DNA of 64,000 bases from NCBI RefSeq assembly GCF_003367395.1, contig NZ_CP031417.1, forward strand, positions 2,852,001 to 2,916,000, written 5' to 3'. The translations under genes and the position numbers were made by a program. Positions 28,646 to 36,489 of this stretch are shown here, piece after piece; the first letter of the stretch is position 1; every line of letters starts with the position of its first letter. The DNA is from Pseudolabrys taiwanensis (GTDB lineage: Bacteria; Pseudomonadota; Alphaproteobacteria; Rhizobiales; Xanthobacteraceae). Under the pieces are notes generated by a model. It made no database searches and had not been told where the DNA came from. It saw only the letters and a program-made list of their open reading frames with translations.

Positions 28646-30109
28646 TTACCGCTCCGTCCCGCCCATCACACAGCCCGGCGGCATCCGCGAGAACTTCACG
28701 ACGAGAATGCCCCCCGCGTCCATCACCGCGCCACCGGCTTGCGCGACGCGTTCGGCGAGCGCGACCAGGCACGCGTCCTGCCGCGTCACAAAGGCGAGCG
28801 GTCCGTCGCGGCGCGCCGGCGTCAGCGCGTTGCGATTGACGGCGGCATAGGTGAACTCATGCGCAGCCGTGTTGAGCACGTCGGGCCGCGACGACACAAT
28901 CGCGCGGCGCGCGAAATACTGTTCGAGATCGCTGGTAACGGCGACGCCGGCGTCCTTCGGAATAAGCGCGATAGCCTGCGCCACCGCGGCCCGGTCGACC
29001 ACGCTCGCGAGCGCGATATAGCGTGAATACGAGAGGTAGATCGTCGCCGGCCCCGCGATCAGACTGACGCACAACACCGCCGTCCAGTAGCGCCGCATCA
29101 GCTCCGGCCGCGCGATCCGCAGCGTGCCGAAGGTCGCGCAGACACCGAGCACAGTCACCGGCAGCATCACGTGCCAGGTGACGAGCTTGGCGTACGGCAC
29201 TTGTCCGATCAGCAACAGGTCGGGGCCGAGCATCGCCAGGAACGGCCACACGGCCAGCGCCGGCAGAAAGGCCAGGCTGTAGCCGACGCCGATGGCGATC
29301 TCCGGCAGCGTGTAATCAAAGTGCGGATTGAGATGCAGCACGTCGTTGACGAAGGTCCATACGCGGCCGACATTGCGGTTCTCGACGCCGGTAATCAGCG
29401 GCACGCCCTTCGACGCGATCACGAAGACAGCGAGCGAAATGGCGATCGTGATCAGGCCCAGCTTGCGCCGCGATGTGAACAGCGCGAGGCATGTGCCGAG
29501 GATCGCACCGTAGCCGGGGACGTTCTCCTTCACGCCAAGGCCGAGCAGCAGCGCGAGATAGAAAACGCCGTCGCGCCGCGTGGCCAAGGCCCAACCGGCA
29601 CAGGCCGCCATCGGCGCCAGCAGGCAATCGGGCTGGAAGCCGTAAACGATGCTGATGGTCGGCCACAGGATGCCGGGGCTCAGCGCATAGCTGAAGGCGA
29701 TGAGCGCCGCGAGCCGCCGGTCCTGCAGCAGATGCAGCGCGGTCGCGTGAATGAACAACGCCGCGACGATGACGCAGCCGCCGTGCAGCAAGAGCAACAT
29801 CGCCTCGCCTTGCGTCTGCGGCAGAACATCGTAGACCGCTGCGAGCAGCATCAGCAGCGGCGCGAAGTGCTCGTTGAGATAGCTCGGATAGCCGAACTGG
29901 ATCAGCCGGTCGTGGCTGAGCATCCAGAGGTCGCGGAAGTTCGTGTTCCAGAACGAGTTGTTATAGAAAGCCCAGTCGTTCATCAGCACATTGGCGCGCC
30001 ATAGCGCGAACTTCGCCGCCATGATCGCGGCGTAGAGAACGACTAATCCGAACAGGAACAGGAAGGTGCTGCGGCGGTCGGCTTGCGGCGTCAAAGCTTG
30101 CGGCGTCAA
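28646..30109 (-). CDS. DUF2079 domain multi-spanning membrane protein
   Basis: A 487-residue protein with about 10-11 hydrophobic segments and a C-terminal soluble part of ~110 residues. DUF2079 marks are AFYNNSFWNTNFRD, YLNEHFAPLLMLLAAVY and FQPDCLLAPMAACAGWA. Distant relatives are GT-C-type glycosyltransferases; this activity is an inference. The start is a TTG (30109), with GGAG 9 bp upstream, inside a perfect 15-bp tandem duplication that repeats the start codon (30109 and 30094). It follows the secreted-protein gene by 6 bp, so the two are probably co-transcribed. Confidence 0.8.
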   Translation of the reverse strand: MTPQALTPQADRRSTFLFLFGLVVLYAAIMAAKFALWRANVLMNDWAFYNNSFWNTNFRDLWMLSHDRLIQFGYPSYLNEHFAPLLMLLAAVYDVLPQTQGEAMLLLLHGGCVIVAALFIHATALHLLQDRRLAALIAFSYALSPGILWPTISIVYGFQPDCLLAPMAACAGWALATRRDGVFYLALLLGLGVKENVPGYGAILGTCLALFTSRRKLGLITIAISLAVFVIASKGVPLITGVENRNVGRVWTFVNDVLHLNPHFDYTLPEIAIGVGYSLAFLPALAVWPFLAMLGPDLLLIGQVPYAKLVTWHVMLPVTVLGVCATFGTLRIARPELMRRYWTAVLCVSLIAGPATIYLSYSRYIALASVVDRAAVAQAIALIPKDAGVAVTSDLEQYFARRAIVSSRPDVLNTAAHEFTYAAVNRNALTPARRDGPLAFVTRQDACLVALAERVAQAGGAVMDAGGILVVKFSRMPPGCVMGGTER

Positions 30110-30110
30110 A
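30081..30110. repeat. 15-bp perfect tandem duplication at gene start
   Basis: GCTTGCGGCGTCAAA occurs twice in direct succession. It duplicates five codons (LTPQA) including the TTG start of the DUF2079 gene, so either copy can start translation. Confidence 0.85.
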
Positions 30111-30115
30111 GCGGT

Positions 30116-30664
30116 CTACTCCACCGGCCTGCAGGCCGAAGTCTTGCGATCGATGATCACGTCTGCCCAGAAGGAGCGCGGACTGCAATACATCACGTTG
30201 TCGCCGCCCCGGCAGTCGTTGCCCTCCTCGGCGGCGTCGCCGATCCGGATGCGGAGTTGCCGGCCCTCGGCCGTGATGCGGATGGTGCAGCGCGGCTTGC
30301 CTTCGCCATCGCCATCCGCCCGCAGGACGATGGCACCGTTGCCCGGCTCCTGCTTGAGATCGCCAAGGCCGATGGCGCAGCCCTGCTCGTCGCCGTCCTC
30401 AGCCTTTGCCCGTTGCGACAGGTTGAACCGCCGCACGCGCCCCGCGCGAACGGCGAGTGTCACATCGTAACGGTAGCGATAGCCGAACCGCCGGTCGGTC
30501 TTGCGGGCGGTACAGACGATGTCCGCCCGCGACAGAGCGGGGTCGGCACCGCGCGGCGCCGCATGAGCCGAAGCGGAGGCCATCAGCAGGCCAGCGAGCG
30601 GCCAAGCTGGAGACATGAGCCGAGCGGCGTGTAGCCGAAAAGTCACACCTACTTTCAATTGCAT
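30116..30664 (-). CDS. Hypothetical secreted protein
   Basis: A 182-residue protein with a signal peptide whose hydrophobic core is WPLAGLLMASASAHA. The mature part has Cys residues in DIVCTARKT, EQGCAIGLG, PRCTIRI, NDCRGGDNVMYC and TSACRPVE, an even number fit for disulphides. ATG 30664 follows a GGGGG stretch; the internal ATG at 30616 would give a more standard signal peptide. Not recognised. It is upstream of, and nearly touching, the DUF2079 gene. Confidence 0.6.
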   Translation of the reverse strand: MQLKVGVTFRLHAARLMSPAWPLAGLLMASASAHAAPRGADPALSRADIVCTARKTDRRFGYRYRYDVTLAVRAGRVRRFNLSQRAKAEDGDEQGCAIGLGDLKQEPGNGAIVLRADGDGEGKPRCTIRITAEGRQLRIRIGDAAEEGNDCRGGDNVMYCSPRSFWADVIIDRKTSACRPVE

Positions 30665-30745
30665 TGGCCGAGTTATCCCCCGTTTTAGCCACCGCCCGAC
30701 TCAGCTAGCGATTGCATCGCGGCGAATCAGGTTGGGGGCCACACC

Positions 30746-30907
30746 ATGAGCTTGCACGAAGCTGACCACCGTGGGCGGGCATTGCGGGAGACGGAGCAGC
30801 CTTTCTACGAGCCGGACAAGCCGAAAAACCTGATGACGCCGGCGCGTCAGGCGGCCCTCGCCGCCCTCGAGCGGGAATTCCACGATCTGCTCACCGCACG
30901 ATCCTAA
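30746..30907 (+). CDS. Possible small protein, 53 residues
   Basis: ATG 30746 has a GGGGG site 7 bp upstream. The product is hydrophilic, with a proline-rich middle (EQPFYEPDKPKN) and a C-terminal helix-like stretch (ARQAALAALEREFHDLL). Its amino-acid make-up looks coding and the frame ends in a TAA. No family is recognised. It could be a chance open frame in GC-rich DNA. Confidence 0.45.
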   Translation: MSLHEADHRGRALRETEQPFYEPDKPKNLMTPARQAALAALEREFHDLLTARS

Positions 30908-30973
30908 TTTCTTTCGCGCGGACAACGGCTTGGGGTAAGGTGGACGGGCGTTGCACCGCCCCTGGACCCGCGC

Positions 30974-31417
30974 ATGGATACCGACGCCCTCCGCCGACTG
31001 CATTATGTCGCTGCCATCGCCTGCGGCTTGTTCGCCGCGCTGGCGGTGCACATCCTGTTGACAGTGCTCGGCGTCGGCCTGGATCAGGTGCTGCGCGATG
31101 CGGCCGCGGCCAAAGGGCATCAATTCGTCTCGGCCCTCGCCTGGTGGGCGATCGCCGCGGCCGGCTTCATTGGCGGCTGGGGCGCCGGCATCTATCTCAT
31201 CGCCGCGGCGCGCGAGCGCACCTTCGTCTATCGCCTGGCGCAGCGCTTTCTCATCGCGATTGTCTTTGCGGTTGCGACCGTCGGCGGCGTGATGAGCAAA
31301 GTCGGCAACGTCGGCGGCACCATCGATGTCGTCGCCAGCCTCTCCGCGCTTAGTTTGGGCCTGATCTGCGCCTTCTGCGGCGCGCGGCTCGCTTATCTCA
31401 ACGCCGAACAGGTGTAG
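30974..31417 (+). CDS. Hypothetical four-helix membrane protein
   Basis: A 147-residue protein with four strongly hydrophobic segments (about residues 12-32, 53-78, 88-108 and 118-138) and short loops. The sequence VATVGGVMSKVGNVGGTIDVV between helices 3 and 4 is Gly-rich. Not recognised. It stands alone between a small open frame and a convergent small gene. Confidence 0.6.
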   Translation: MDTDALRRLHYVAAIACGLFAALAVHILLTVLGVGLDQVLRDAAAAKGHQFVSALAWWAIAAAGFIGGWGAGIYLIAAARERTFVYRLAQRFLIAIVFAVATVGGVMSKVGNVGGTIDVVASLSALSLGLICAFCGARLAYLNAEQV

Positions 31418-31429
31418 CGCGCACGCTGT

Positions 31430-31633
31430 TCAAGCCCGCGGCCATGTCGGCACGTCGTGACGCTTCCGCTCGATGCGGTCGGCCACCTCGGTCCAGGCCG
31501 TGAGACCTTCCACGTCGCCTCTCCGTTCGAAGGCCTTCGCCGCTTCGCGCGCCGCTTTCGTCGCATTAACCCCGTGCCGCGCCGCCCAGAAGCGCGCGTA
31601 CATCTCGATCGCTTCGTCGTGCGTAATCCACAT
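31430..31633 (-). CDS. Small conserved hypothetical protein
   Basis: A 67-residue soluble protein: MWITHDEAIEMYARFWAAR near the start, and ERRGDVEGLTAWTEVADRIER further on. I recall similar short proteins (opening with a W/YITSDEA-like motif and MYARF) as widespread in Rhizobiales, with no known function. It stands alone and converges on the membrane-protein gene. Confidence 0.6.
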   Translation of the reverse strand: MWITHDEAIEMYARFWAARHGVNATKAAREAAKAFERRGDVEGLTAWTEVADRIERKRHDVPTWPRA

Positions 31634-31819
31634 CCGATACCGCCCTTTCCATCGTCATGGCAGCCAACGCCGAATCGGCCGCGGCTGCATTGCGGCCGAT
31701 CAATCTCGTTGCGATGTGCGACAGTAACGTTTCAATCGCCGCCGCCGGACAGCTGCGAACACAAAAACTTTTTTGTCTTTGCGGTGGCGGGTCGGCGATT
31801 TGCGCCGATCGCGGACAGC

Positions 31820-32623
31820 TTAACGCGCGCGCGCCCGCCCGGAGCTCCCCGCCGCATTGCGGGAGCGGCCCGCGGACGCCTTCGCGGATTTGAGCGGCTC
31901 GCGCTGCGGCGCGCGCGGCCTCCCCGCGTCGAGTTCCGGCAAATCGTCGCCGATGTCGAGCGCCAGCAGATAGTCGGACCCGGCGCGGATCACATGCTCG
32001 GCCGCCAACGTCGCCGCGAGCCGCTCGTCGCCGTCGATGATGGCACGGAGAATGCCGGCATGTTCCTCCCACGCGCGGCGCTGTTGCGAAGGATCCGTCG
32101 GCGAGAACAGGATGGCCGTGCGTTCGCGCAACCGCTTGAGAAGGTCGCCGAGCACCGTGTTCTGCCCCGCCAGCGCCAGTTCGCGATGGAACTGTTGATT
32201 GAGATCGCTGAGCAGGTCGAAGCGGCCCTGCGACACCGCCTGCGAGCCCTTGTCGAGCACGGCCTCGATGCGCTTGATCACCTCTTTGTCGTGACGGCGC
32301 GCCGCCAGCCTGGCGTTCTGGCCTTCGAGCAAGGCGCGCACCTCGATGGTCTCGCGGGCCTCGTGCATCGACATGTCGGCGACCGACGCGCCGCGGCGGG
32401 CGCTGACCTCGACGAGGCCCTCCGATGCCAGCACACGGATGGCCTCGCGAACGGGATTGCGCGACACGCCGAGCTCTTCGGCTAGACGGCCCTCGACCAA
32501 CCGTTCTCCCGGGAGCAACCGCCGGGTGAGGATGCGTTGGCGCAGTTCGTCGACGACCTTGCCGTGCAGCGACGGGGTGTCCTCACCCAGGCGCCGCTTC
32601 ACCGTTCCTGTCTTCGAGACCAT
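31820..32623 (-). CDS. GntR family regulator, FadR/FCD subfamily
   Basis: A 267-residue transcription factor. The N-terminal winged helix holds LHGKVVDELRQRIL and LAEELGVSRNPVREAIRVL (residues ~19-70). The helical FCD ligand domain follows (ETIEVRALLEGQNARLAA; DLNQQFHREL; WEEHAGIL; AAEHV), with Asp and His residues that bind a metal in this group. A basic, Ala/Arg-rich tail ends the protein. ATG 32623 is chosen by homology; the frame is open to 32692. It lies next to the ferredoxin/diiron operon, and GTATAC-centred sites in the nearby promoters fit the GntR/FadR pattern TNGT-N2-ACNA, so it is the likely local regulator. Confidence 0.88.
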   Translation of the reverse strand: MVSKTGTVKRRLGEDTPSLHGKVVDELRQRILTRRLLPGERLVEGRLAEELGVSRNPVREAIRVLASEGLVEVSARRGASVADMSMHEARETIEVRALLEGQNARLAARRHDKEVIKRIEAVLDKGSQAVSQGRFDLLSDLNQQFHRELALAGQNTVLGDLLKRLRERTAILFSPTDPSQQRRAWEEHAGILRAIIDGDERLAATLAAEHVIRAGSDYLLALDIGDDLPELDAGRPRAPQREPLKSAKASAGRSRNAAGSSGRARAR

Positions 32624-32799
32624 AGCCAGAGAACTATCCTCGCCCCCTGCCGCGACATGGGGCCAAACCGCCGACGAATCTCGGCTCGCCATTAAAGTAT
32701 AGCCGAGAACGCGGCCAACCGCGTTTCGCGGCCCTTCTTAACGGGGCCGATTGGCTCGCGGCAAGTCCGCTGAATACCGCATCGGCGCGCAGGCGGCGC

Positions 32800-33135
32800 T
32801 CAACTGGACGGTTCCGCCGACGCCGGCCTGACCGGCGCGGATGCGGCCGGCCGCGGCTGCCACGACACGCTGACATCGCCTTTCAGGAAGGTCTGACACG
32901 CCATGCGGTAGCCCTCCTTGAACTGCTCCTCGGTCAGATGCTTGCGCTCTTTCGGCTTGACCCCGTCGGTATTCTCGATGCCCTGCTCGATCTTGCATTT
33001 GCAGGTGCCGCAAATGCCGCCGCCGCACTTGAAAGGGATACCGCCCTGCTCGCGCAGGGACACGCGCAACAGATTGCTGTCTTCCGGCGCGGTGACGACC
33101 TTGCCGCCATTCGTCAAAAACGTGACCTGGATCAT
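32800..33135 (-). CDS. [2Fe-2S] ferredoxin (second of the operon)
   Basis: A 111-residue plant-type ferredoxin. The cluster ligands are Cys37, Cys42, Cys45 (KCGGGICGTC) and Cys80 (YRMACQTF). The C-terminus is a Pro/Ala-rich tail. It is the fourth gene of a leftward operon that starts with the diiron protein and also encodes a different ferredoxin. It probably carries electrons to an oxygenase-type enzyme, most simply the diiron protein. No ferredoxin reductase is encoded nearby. Confidence 0.88.
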   Translation of the reverse strand: MIQVTFLTNGGKVVTAPEDSNLLRVSLREQGGIPFKCGGGICGTCKCKIEQGIENTDGVKPKERKHLTEEQFKEGYRMACQTFLKGDVSVSWQPRPAASAPVRPASAEPSS

Positions 33136-33160
33136 CGTGTCGTCATCCGTGACGTCCGGC

Positions 33161-33469
33161 TTACTGCGCCGCGACGTCGGTCTTGCGCAGCACCGTTTCC
33201 ATGTGACCGAACGTGGTCAGGTGCTTGATCTCGTTGAAGGCCCCCTCCACGCTCTCGAACTTCTCGAGAAACTTCGAGGGCACGTCGTTGACGATCGCGG
33301 TGTCGTCCTCGACCACGCGGATCTTGGCGCGCTCGTCCAGCAATTCGGCGATGACGAAGTGCGCCTTCTTGGTGCCGTAGAAGAAGTAGTCGTAAGCCTC
33401 CAGCGGGCGCACGCCATCGTGGATCACGGTCTTGAACTGACCGGGCTTGCTGGTGAGGATGACGTACAC
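33161..33469 (-). CDS. Uncharacterised 102-residue protein between two ferredoxin genes
   Basis: Starts at GTG 33469 with AGGAG 7 bp upstream. The product opens YVILTSKPGQFKTVI, with a middle part LEAYDYFFYGTKKAHFVIAEL and an acidic segment RVVEDDTAIVNDVP. No membrane segment and no Cys. Not recognised. It is tightly placed between two ferredoxin genes, so it may be an accessory or small subunit of the same oxidation system; that is an inference from position only. Confidence 0.7.
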   Translation of the reverse strand: MYVILTSKPGQFKTVIHDGVRPLEAYDYFFYGTKKAHFVIAELLDERAKIRVVEDDTAIVNDVPSKFLEKFESVEGAFNEIKHLTTFGHMETVLRKTDVAAQ

Positions 33470-33483
33470 GGGCAGACTCCTCT

Positions 33484-33831
33484 CTACTCGGCGGCGCCGG
33501 AACGGACCGCGGGCGCCGGCAGCAGCGGCTTGATCGGGTCCTTGTCCTGGAACAGTTCGACGTCCTCGTTGACCCAAAGCTGGCAGATCAGGCGATAGCC
33601 TTCCTCCAGCCGCGGGCCGAGCCGCTCCTGCTCTTTCCAGTTCGGCGGCGGCAGATGCTCCGCGCCCTTGAGGACGCGGCAGGCGCACTTCGCGCATTTC
33701 CCCATCCCGCACCCGTAGCGCAGGTTGGGATAGGGAAAGCGCTTGATGCCCGCCATCACCACGAGATTGGTGTTCGCGTTGACCTCGCCTTCGTAGGTCT
33801 GGCCATCGCGATGCAGGACGATCTTCGGCAC
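33484..33831 (-). CDS. [2Fe-2S] ferredoxin (first of the operon)
   Basis: A 115-residue plant-type ferredoxin. Ligands are Cys41, Cys46, Cys49 (YGCGMGKCAKCACRV) and Cys83 (RLICQLWVNED). It shares only the cluster layout with the second ferredoxin, so the two are not a recent duplicate. The GTG start at 33831 follows the diiron-gene stop by one base, which points to coupled translation and to a direct working pair. Confidence 0.88.
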   Translation of the reverse strand: MPKIVLHRDGQTYEGEVNANTNLVVMAGIKRFPYPNLRYGCGMGKCAKCACRVLKGAEHLPPPNWKEQERLGPRLEEGYRLICQLWVNEDVELFQDKDPIKPLLPAPAVRSGAAE

Positions 33832-33832
33832 G

Positions 33833-34576
33833 TCAGGCGACCTTGCGCTCCACGGCCTCGAGCTCGCTCAGCGGCAGTTCCTGGGCGACATAGTCCCAGT
33901 AGAGCGCCGTCGTGTAGAGCAGACGCATCTGTGCGCCGATCTCGCATATCTTCAGGCAGCGCTGCTGAAGATCGACCGTGTCGGCATGTTCCAGCACGAT
34001 CTGATAGCCGCGCTCGCCATGAATCTCGTCCGAGACGATGTGCAGATCGAAGAACTCGACCTCGGCGTCGGTGAACTTGTACTTCTCGCGCAGCGTCGGC
34101 GTCTGCTTGCGGTAGATCGACGGCACCTGCGATTCGAGGCCGACCACGAGGGCCGCGACGGCGACGATCGGGTCTTCGCGCATGGCAACCGAATAACACC
34201 AGCTCTGCAGGCCGCGGGTCGTCGGCGACATGTTGTCCGGATCGGTGACGCGGGCGCGGGTGGTGCCGCAGGCTTCGGCGAAACGGATCAGGAGATCGGT
34301 GTGGCGGTCGCCGCCGATCTCTTCTTCATACATGTTCGCGAGCAGGAAGTCCTTCGCCTCGGTGTAGCGCTCCGGCATGCGCGCATAGATGTAAGCGAGA
34401 TAATCCGCGAAGGGACCGACATAGTGATAGTGGTTCTCGGCCCAGCGCGCGAGATGCGCGCGCGAGAGCTTGCCGCTCGCCCAGGCGATGCTGAAGGGCG
34501 CCTTGTTGGCGCTCTTGCCCTTGATGGCGTTTTCGAGCGCGGAGCGGAATTCGACCTTGTCCATCAATCCTGACAT
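33833..34576 (-). CDS. Heme-oxygenase-like diiron protein (TenA/CADD/UndA-type, HDO)
   Basis: A 247-residue all-helical protein of the 'iron-containing redox enzyme' group within the TenA/PqqC fold. The six di-metal ligands of CADD-type enzymes can be placed with the right spacing: Glu85 and His92 (YEEEIGGDRHTDLL, 7 apart), Glu148 (GLESQVPS), then His179, Asp183 and His186 (HIVSDEIHGE, +4 and +7). The family activates O2 to oxidise amines, fatty acids or N-hydroxylate substrates. ATG 34576 has GGGAG upstream. It heads an operon with two ferredoxins, an unusual partnership, inside a catabolic region. Substrate unknown. Confidence 0.85.
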   Translation of the reverse strand: MSGLMDKVEFRSALENAIKGKSANKAPFSIAWASGKLSRAHLARWAENHYHYVGPFADYLAYIYARMPERYTEAKDFLLANMYEEEIGGDRHTDLLIRFAEACGTTRARVTDPDNMSPTTRGLQSWCYSVAMREDPIVAVAALVVGLESQVPSIYRKQTPTLREKYKFTDAEVEFFDLHIVSDEIHGERGYQIVLEHADTVDLQQRCLKICEIGAQMRLLYTTALYWDYVAQELPLSELEAVERKVA

Positions 34577-34650
34577 CTCGTGGCTCTCCCTGCCGATTTA
34601 AGGAATAATGACCTAGACGGATACGCGTGCGATCCGTCCTTCTGATACAT

Positions 34651-34662
34651 TTGGTATACAAT
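34651..34662. promoter_or_regulatory. GntR/FadR-type operator candidate 1
   Basis: TTGGTATACAAT contains TGGTATACAA, which fits TNGT-N2-ACNA. It overlaps the likely -10 region of the diiron operon. The same decamer occurs inverted at 40431-40440. Confidence 0.5.
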
Positions 34663-34849
34663 CCTGAACGGCTGTCAACGCCGAACTGCGCCGTGTCCGC
34701 AGTTCCATCATCAGGACGATGACACCGCAAGCGCTCAATAAATAGCGCATTAATGCGCATTTTATGGGCGGCGCCGGAGTTTTCGTGTCGTTTCAGGCAA
34801 AAACGCACCAAATCGCGCTGCTCTGATTTTAGCATTGCAAGTGCGCATA

Positions 34850-34860
34850 CAGTATACAAT
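34850..34860. promoter_or_regulatory. GntR/FadR-type operator candidate 2
   Basis: CAGTATACAAT is centred on GTATAC (34852-34857), upstream of the permease gene on the plus strand. It has the same core as the other candidates but weaker outer symmetry. Confidence 0.45.
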
Positions 34861-34923
34861 CATGACAGGCGCAAGGCGAAAACAATGCGGCACAGCCGCG
34901 ATGGCCTTTCTTGGGGGAGAGCT

Positions 34924-36468
34924 TTGACATCACACATCGCAATTAGCGCGGCGCACTGGGTCTATCTGGCCGGCGTGGTCGCCATTGTCGTCACGATGAT
35001 CCTGCGCACGAACGTGGTCGTGCCATCGATCATCGCCACGTTCCTGGTCGCGCTCGCCTGGACGCACAATCCGGTCGGCGCGCTCGGCAGTATCTTCAAC
35101 GCCAGTTTCGTGGCCGCCAAGGAGCTGTTCAACATCTTCCTGGTGATCGCGCTGATCACCTCGCTCCTGAATTCGCTGAAGACGCTCGGCTCCGACGTGC
35201 GCATGGTCAAGCCGTTCCGCGCCATTATGACCAACGGTCACTCGGCCTTCTTCATCCTCGTCGCCATCACCTATGTGATCTCCCTGTTCTTCTGGCCGAC
35301 GCCGGCGGTGCCGCTGGTTTCGGCGGTGCTGCTGCCGGCCGCCATCGTCGCCGGCCTGCCGCCGCTCGCCGGCGCGGTTGCGATCGCGATCGCCGGTCAA
35401 GGCATGGCGCTGTCGTCGGACTACGTGATCGGCGTCGCGCCCGGCATCAGCGCCAAGGCGGCTGGCGCAGCCGCCAACGCTGCCCTCGTGGCCGATCGCG
35501 CGCTCGTGCTGTCGCTCATTACCGGCGGCGTGGCTCTGGCCATCGCCTACTTTTCGCTGCGCAAGACCATCGTTCCTGGCAGCGAAGCCTTGCTTGTGCG
35601 TTGGCAGCAGCAGTCGGGCGACGGCGAAAGCGCCCGGCTCGAAGCGGAAGGCTCATTCGACAAGGCCGAGATCGCGCGCGCGACCGGTTACGAGTTGCCG
35701 CCGTCCCCCTCGGACGCTCTGCGCAAGCCGAGCACGCCCGCCGAGCTCAAGCGCGAACGCTGGTCCAAGTTCTTCGCCATCTTGGTGCCGATCGGCTTTG
35801 CGCTGGTCATCGCCGTGATGATCCTGCCCAAGCTCGGCATGGGCGTCGCCGATCTCAAAGGCGGCGACGCGGCCGCGCTGGTCGGCGGCATGGGCGCCGC
35901 GCTGATGCTGTTCGCCACTTTCGCCGCCGAAGGCTGGCGCAAGAGCTTCGACGTCTGCGCCGACCACATCACCGACGGCTTCGTCTTCGCCTTCAAGGCC
36001 ATGGGGTCGGTGCTGCCGATCGCCGGCTTCTTCTTCATGGGCGCGGGCGGCGAGATGACCGCCGGCATCCTCAACATCCCGGCGGCGCAATCGCCCGCGC
36101 TGCTGTTCGATCTCGTGCAGGCCGGTCAGCACTGGATTCCGCAAAGCCACGTCCTGGTCGGATTCGGCGTGCTGATCGTCGGCATGATCACCGGCATCGA
36201 CGGCTCGGGCTTCTCCGGCCTGCCGCTGACAGGCGCCCTGTCCGGCGCGCTGGGACCGACCGTCGGCCTGAACGTGAACACGCTGGCGGCCATCGGCCAG
36301 ATGGGCGCGGTGTGGACCGGCGGCGGCACGCTGATCGCCTGGTCCTCGCTCATCGCGGTGGCCGGCTTCGCCCGCGTATCGGTGCTCGACACGGTGCGGG
36401 CACTCACCATTCCGGTGCTGGCAGGGTTGATCGTTTCCACCCTCTGCGCCGTGCTGTTCTTTGGCTAG
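34924..36468 (+). CDS. Multi-spanning permease (carboxylate/ion-transporter-like)
   Basis: About 514 residues with 11-12 membrane segments. Distinct stretches are SLFFWPTPAVPLVSAVLLPA, AIAIAGQGMALSSDYV and, in the last third, GIDGSGFSGLPLTGALSG. These look like an ion-coupled organic-anion permease of the IT type, but I do not recognise the exact family. A TTG at 34924 with a strong GGGGGAG site is preferred; ATG 34885 (AAGGCG upstream) would add 13 residues. It opens a rightward operon with aldehyde dehydrogenase, GlcG-like protein and hydrolase, and would import their substrate. Confidence 0.75.
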   Translation: MTSHIAISAAHWVYLAGVVAIVVTMILRTNVVVPSIIATFLVALAWTHNPVGALGSIFNASFVAAKELFNIFLVIALITSLLNSLKTLGSDVRMVKPFRAIMTNGHSAFFILVAITYVISLFFWPTPAVPLVSAVLLPAAIVAGLPPLAGAVAIAIAGQGMALSSDYVIGVAPGISAKAAGAAANAALVADRALVLSLITGGVALAIAYFSLRKTIVPGSEALLVRWQQQSGDGESARLEAEGSFDKAEIARATGYELPPSPSDALRKPSTPAELKRERWSKFFAILVPIGFALVIAVMILPKLGMGVADLKGGDAAALVGGMGAALMLFATFAAEGWRKSFDVCADHITDGFVFAFKAMGSVLPIAGFFFMGAGGEMTAGILNIPAAQSPALLFDLVQAGQHWIPQSHVLVGFGVLIVGMITGIDGSGFSGLPLTGALSGALGPTVGLNVNTLAAIGQMGAVWTGGGTLIAWSSLIAVAGFARVSVLDTVRALTIPVLAGLIVSTLCAVLFFG

Positions 36469-36489
36469 CGAGACGAGGTCAGTACAACG

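Larger units (their letters stand above)
34577..34923. promoter_or_regulatory. Divergent promoter region, diiron operon / permease operon
   Basis: A 347-bp, AT-richer gap with no gene. On the minus strand TTGACA (34678-34673) lies 14 bp before TATACC, within the operator at 34651-34662. A second GTATAC lies at 34852-34857 near the permease gene. Both divergent operons are therefore likely to be controlled here by one regulator. Confidence 0.6.
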
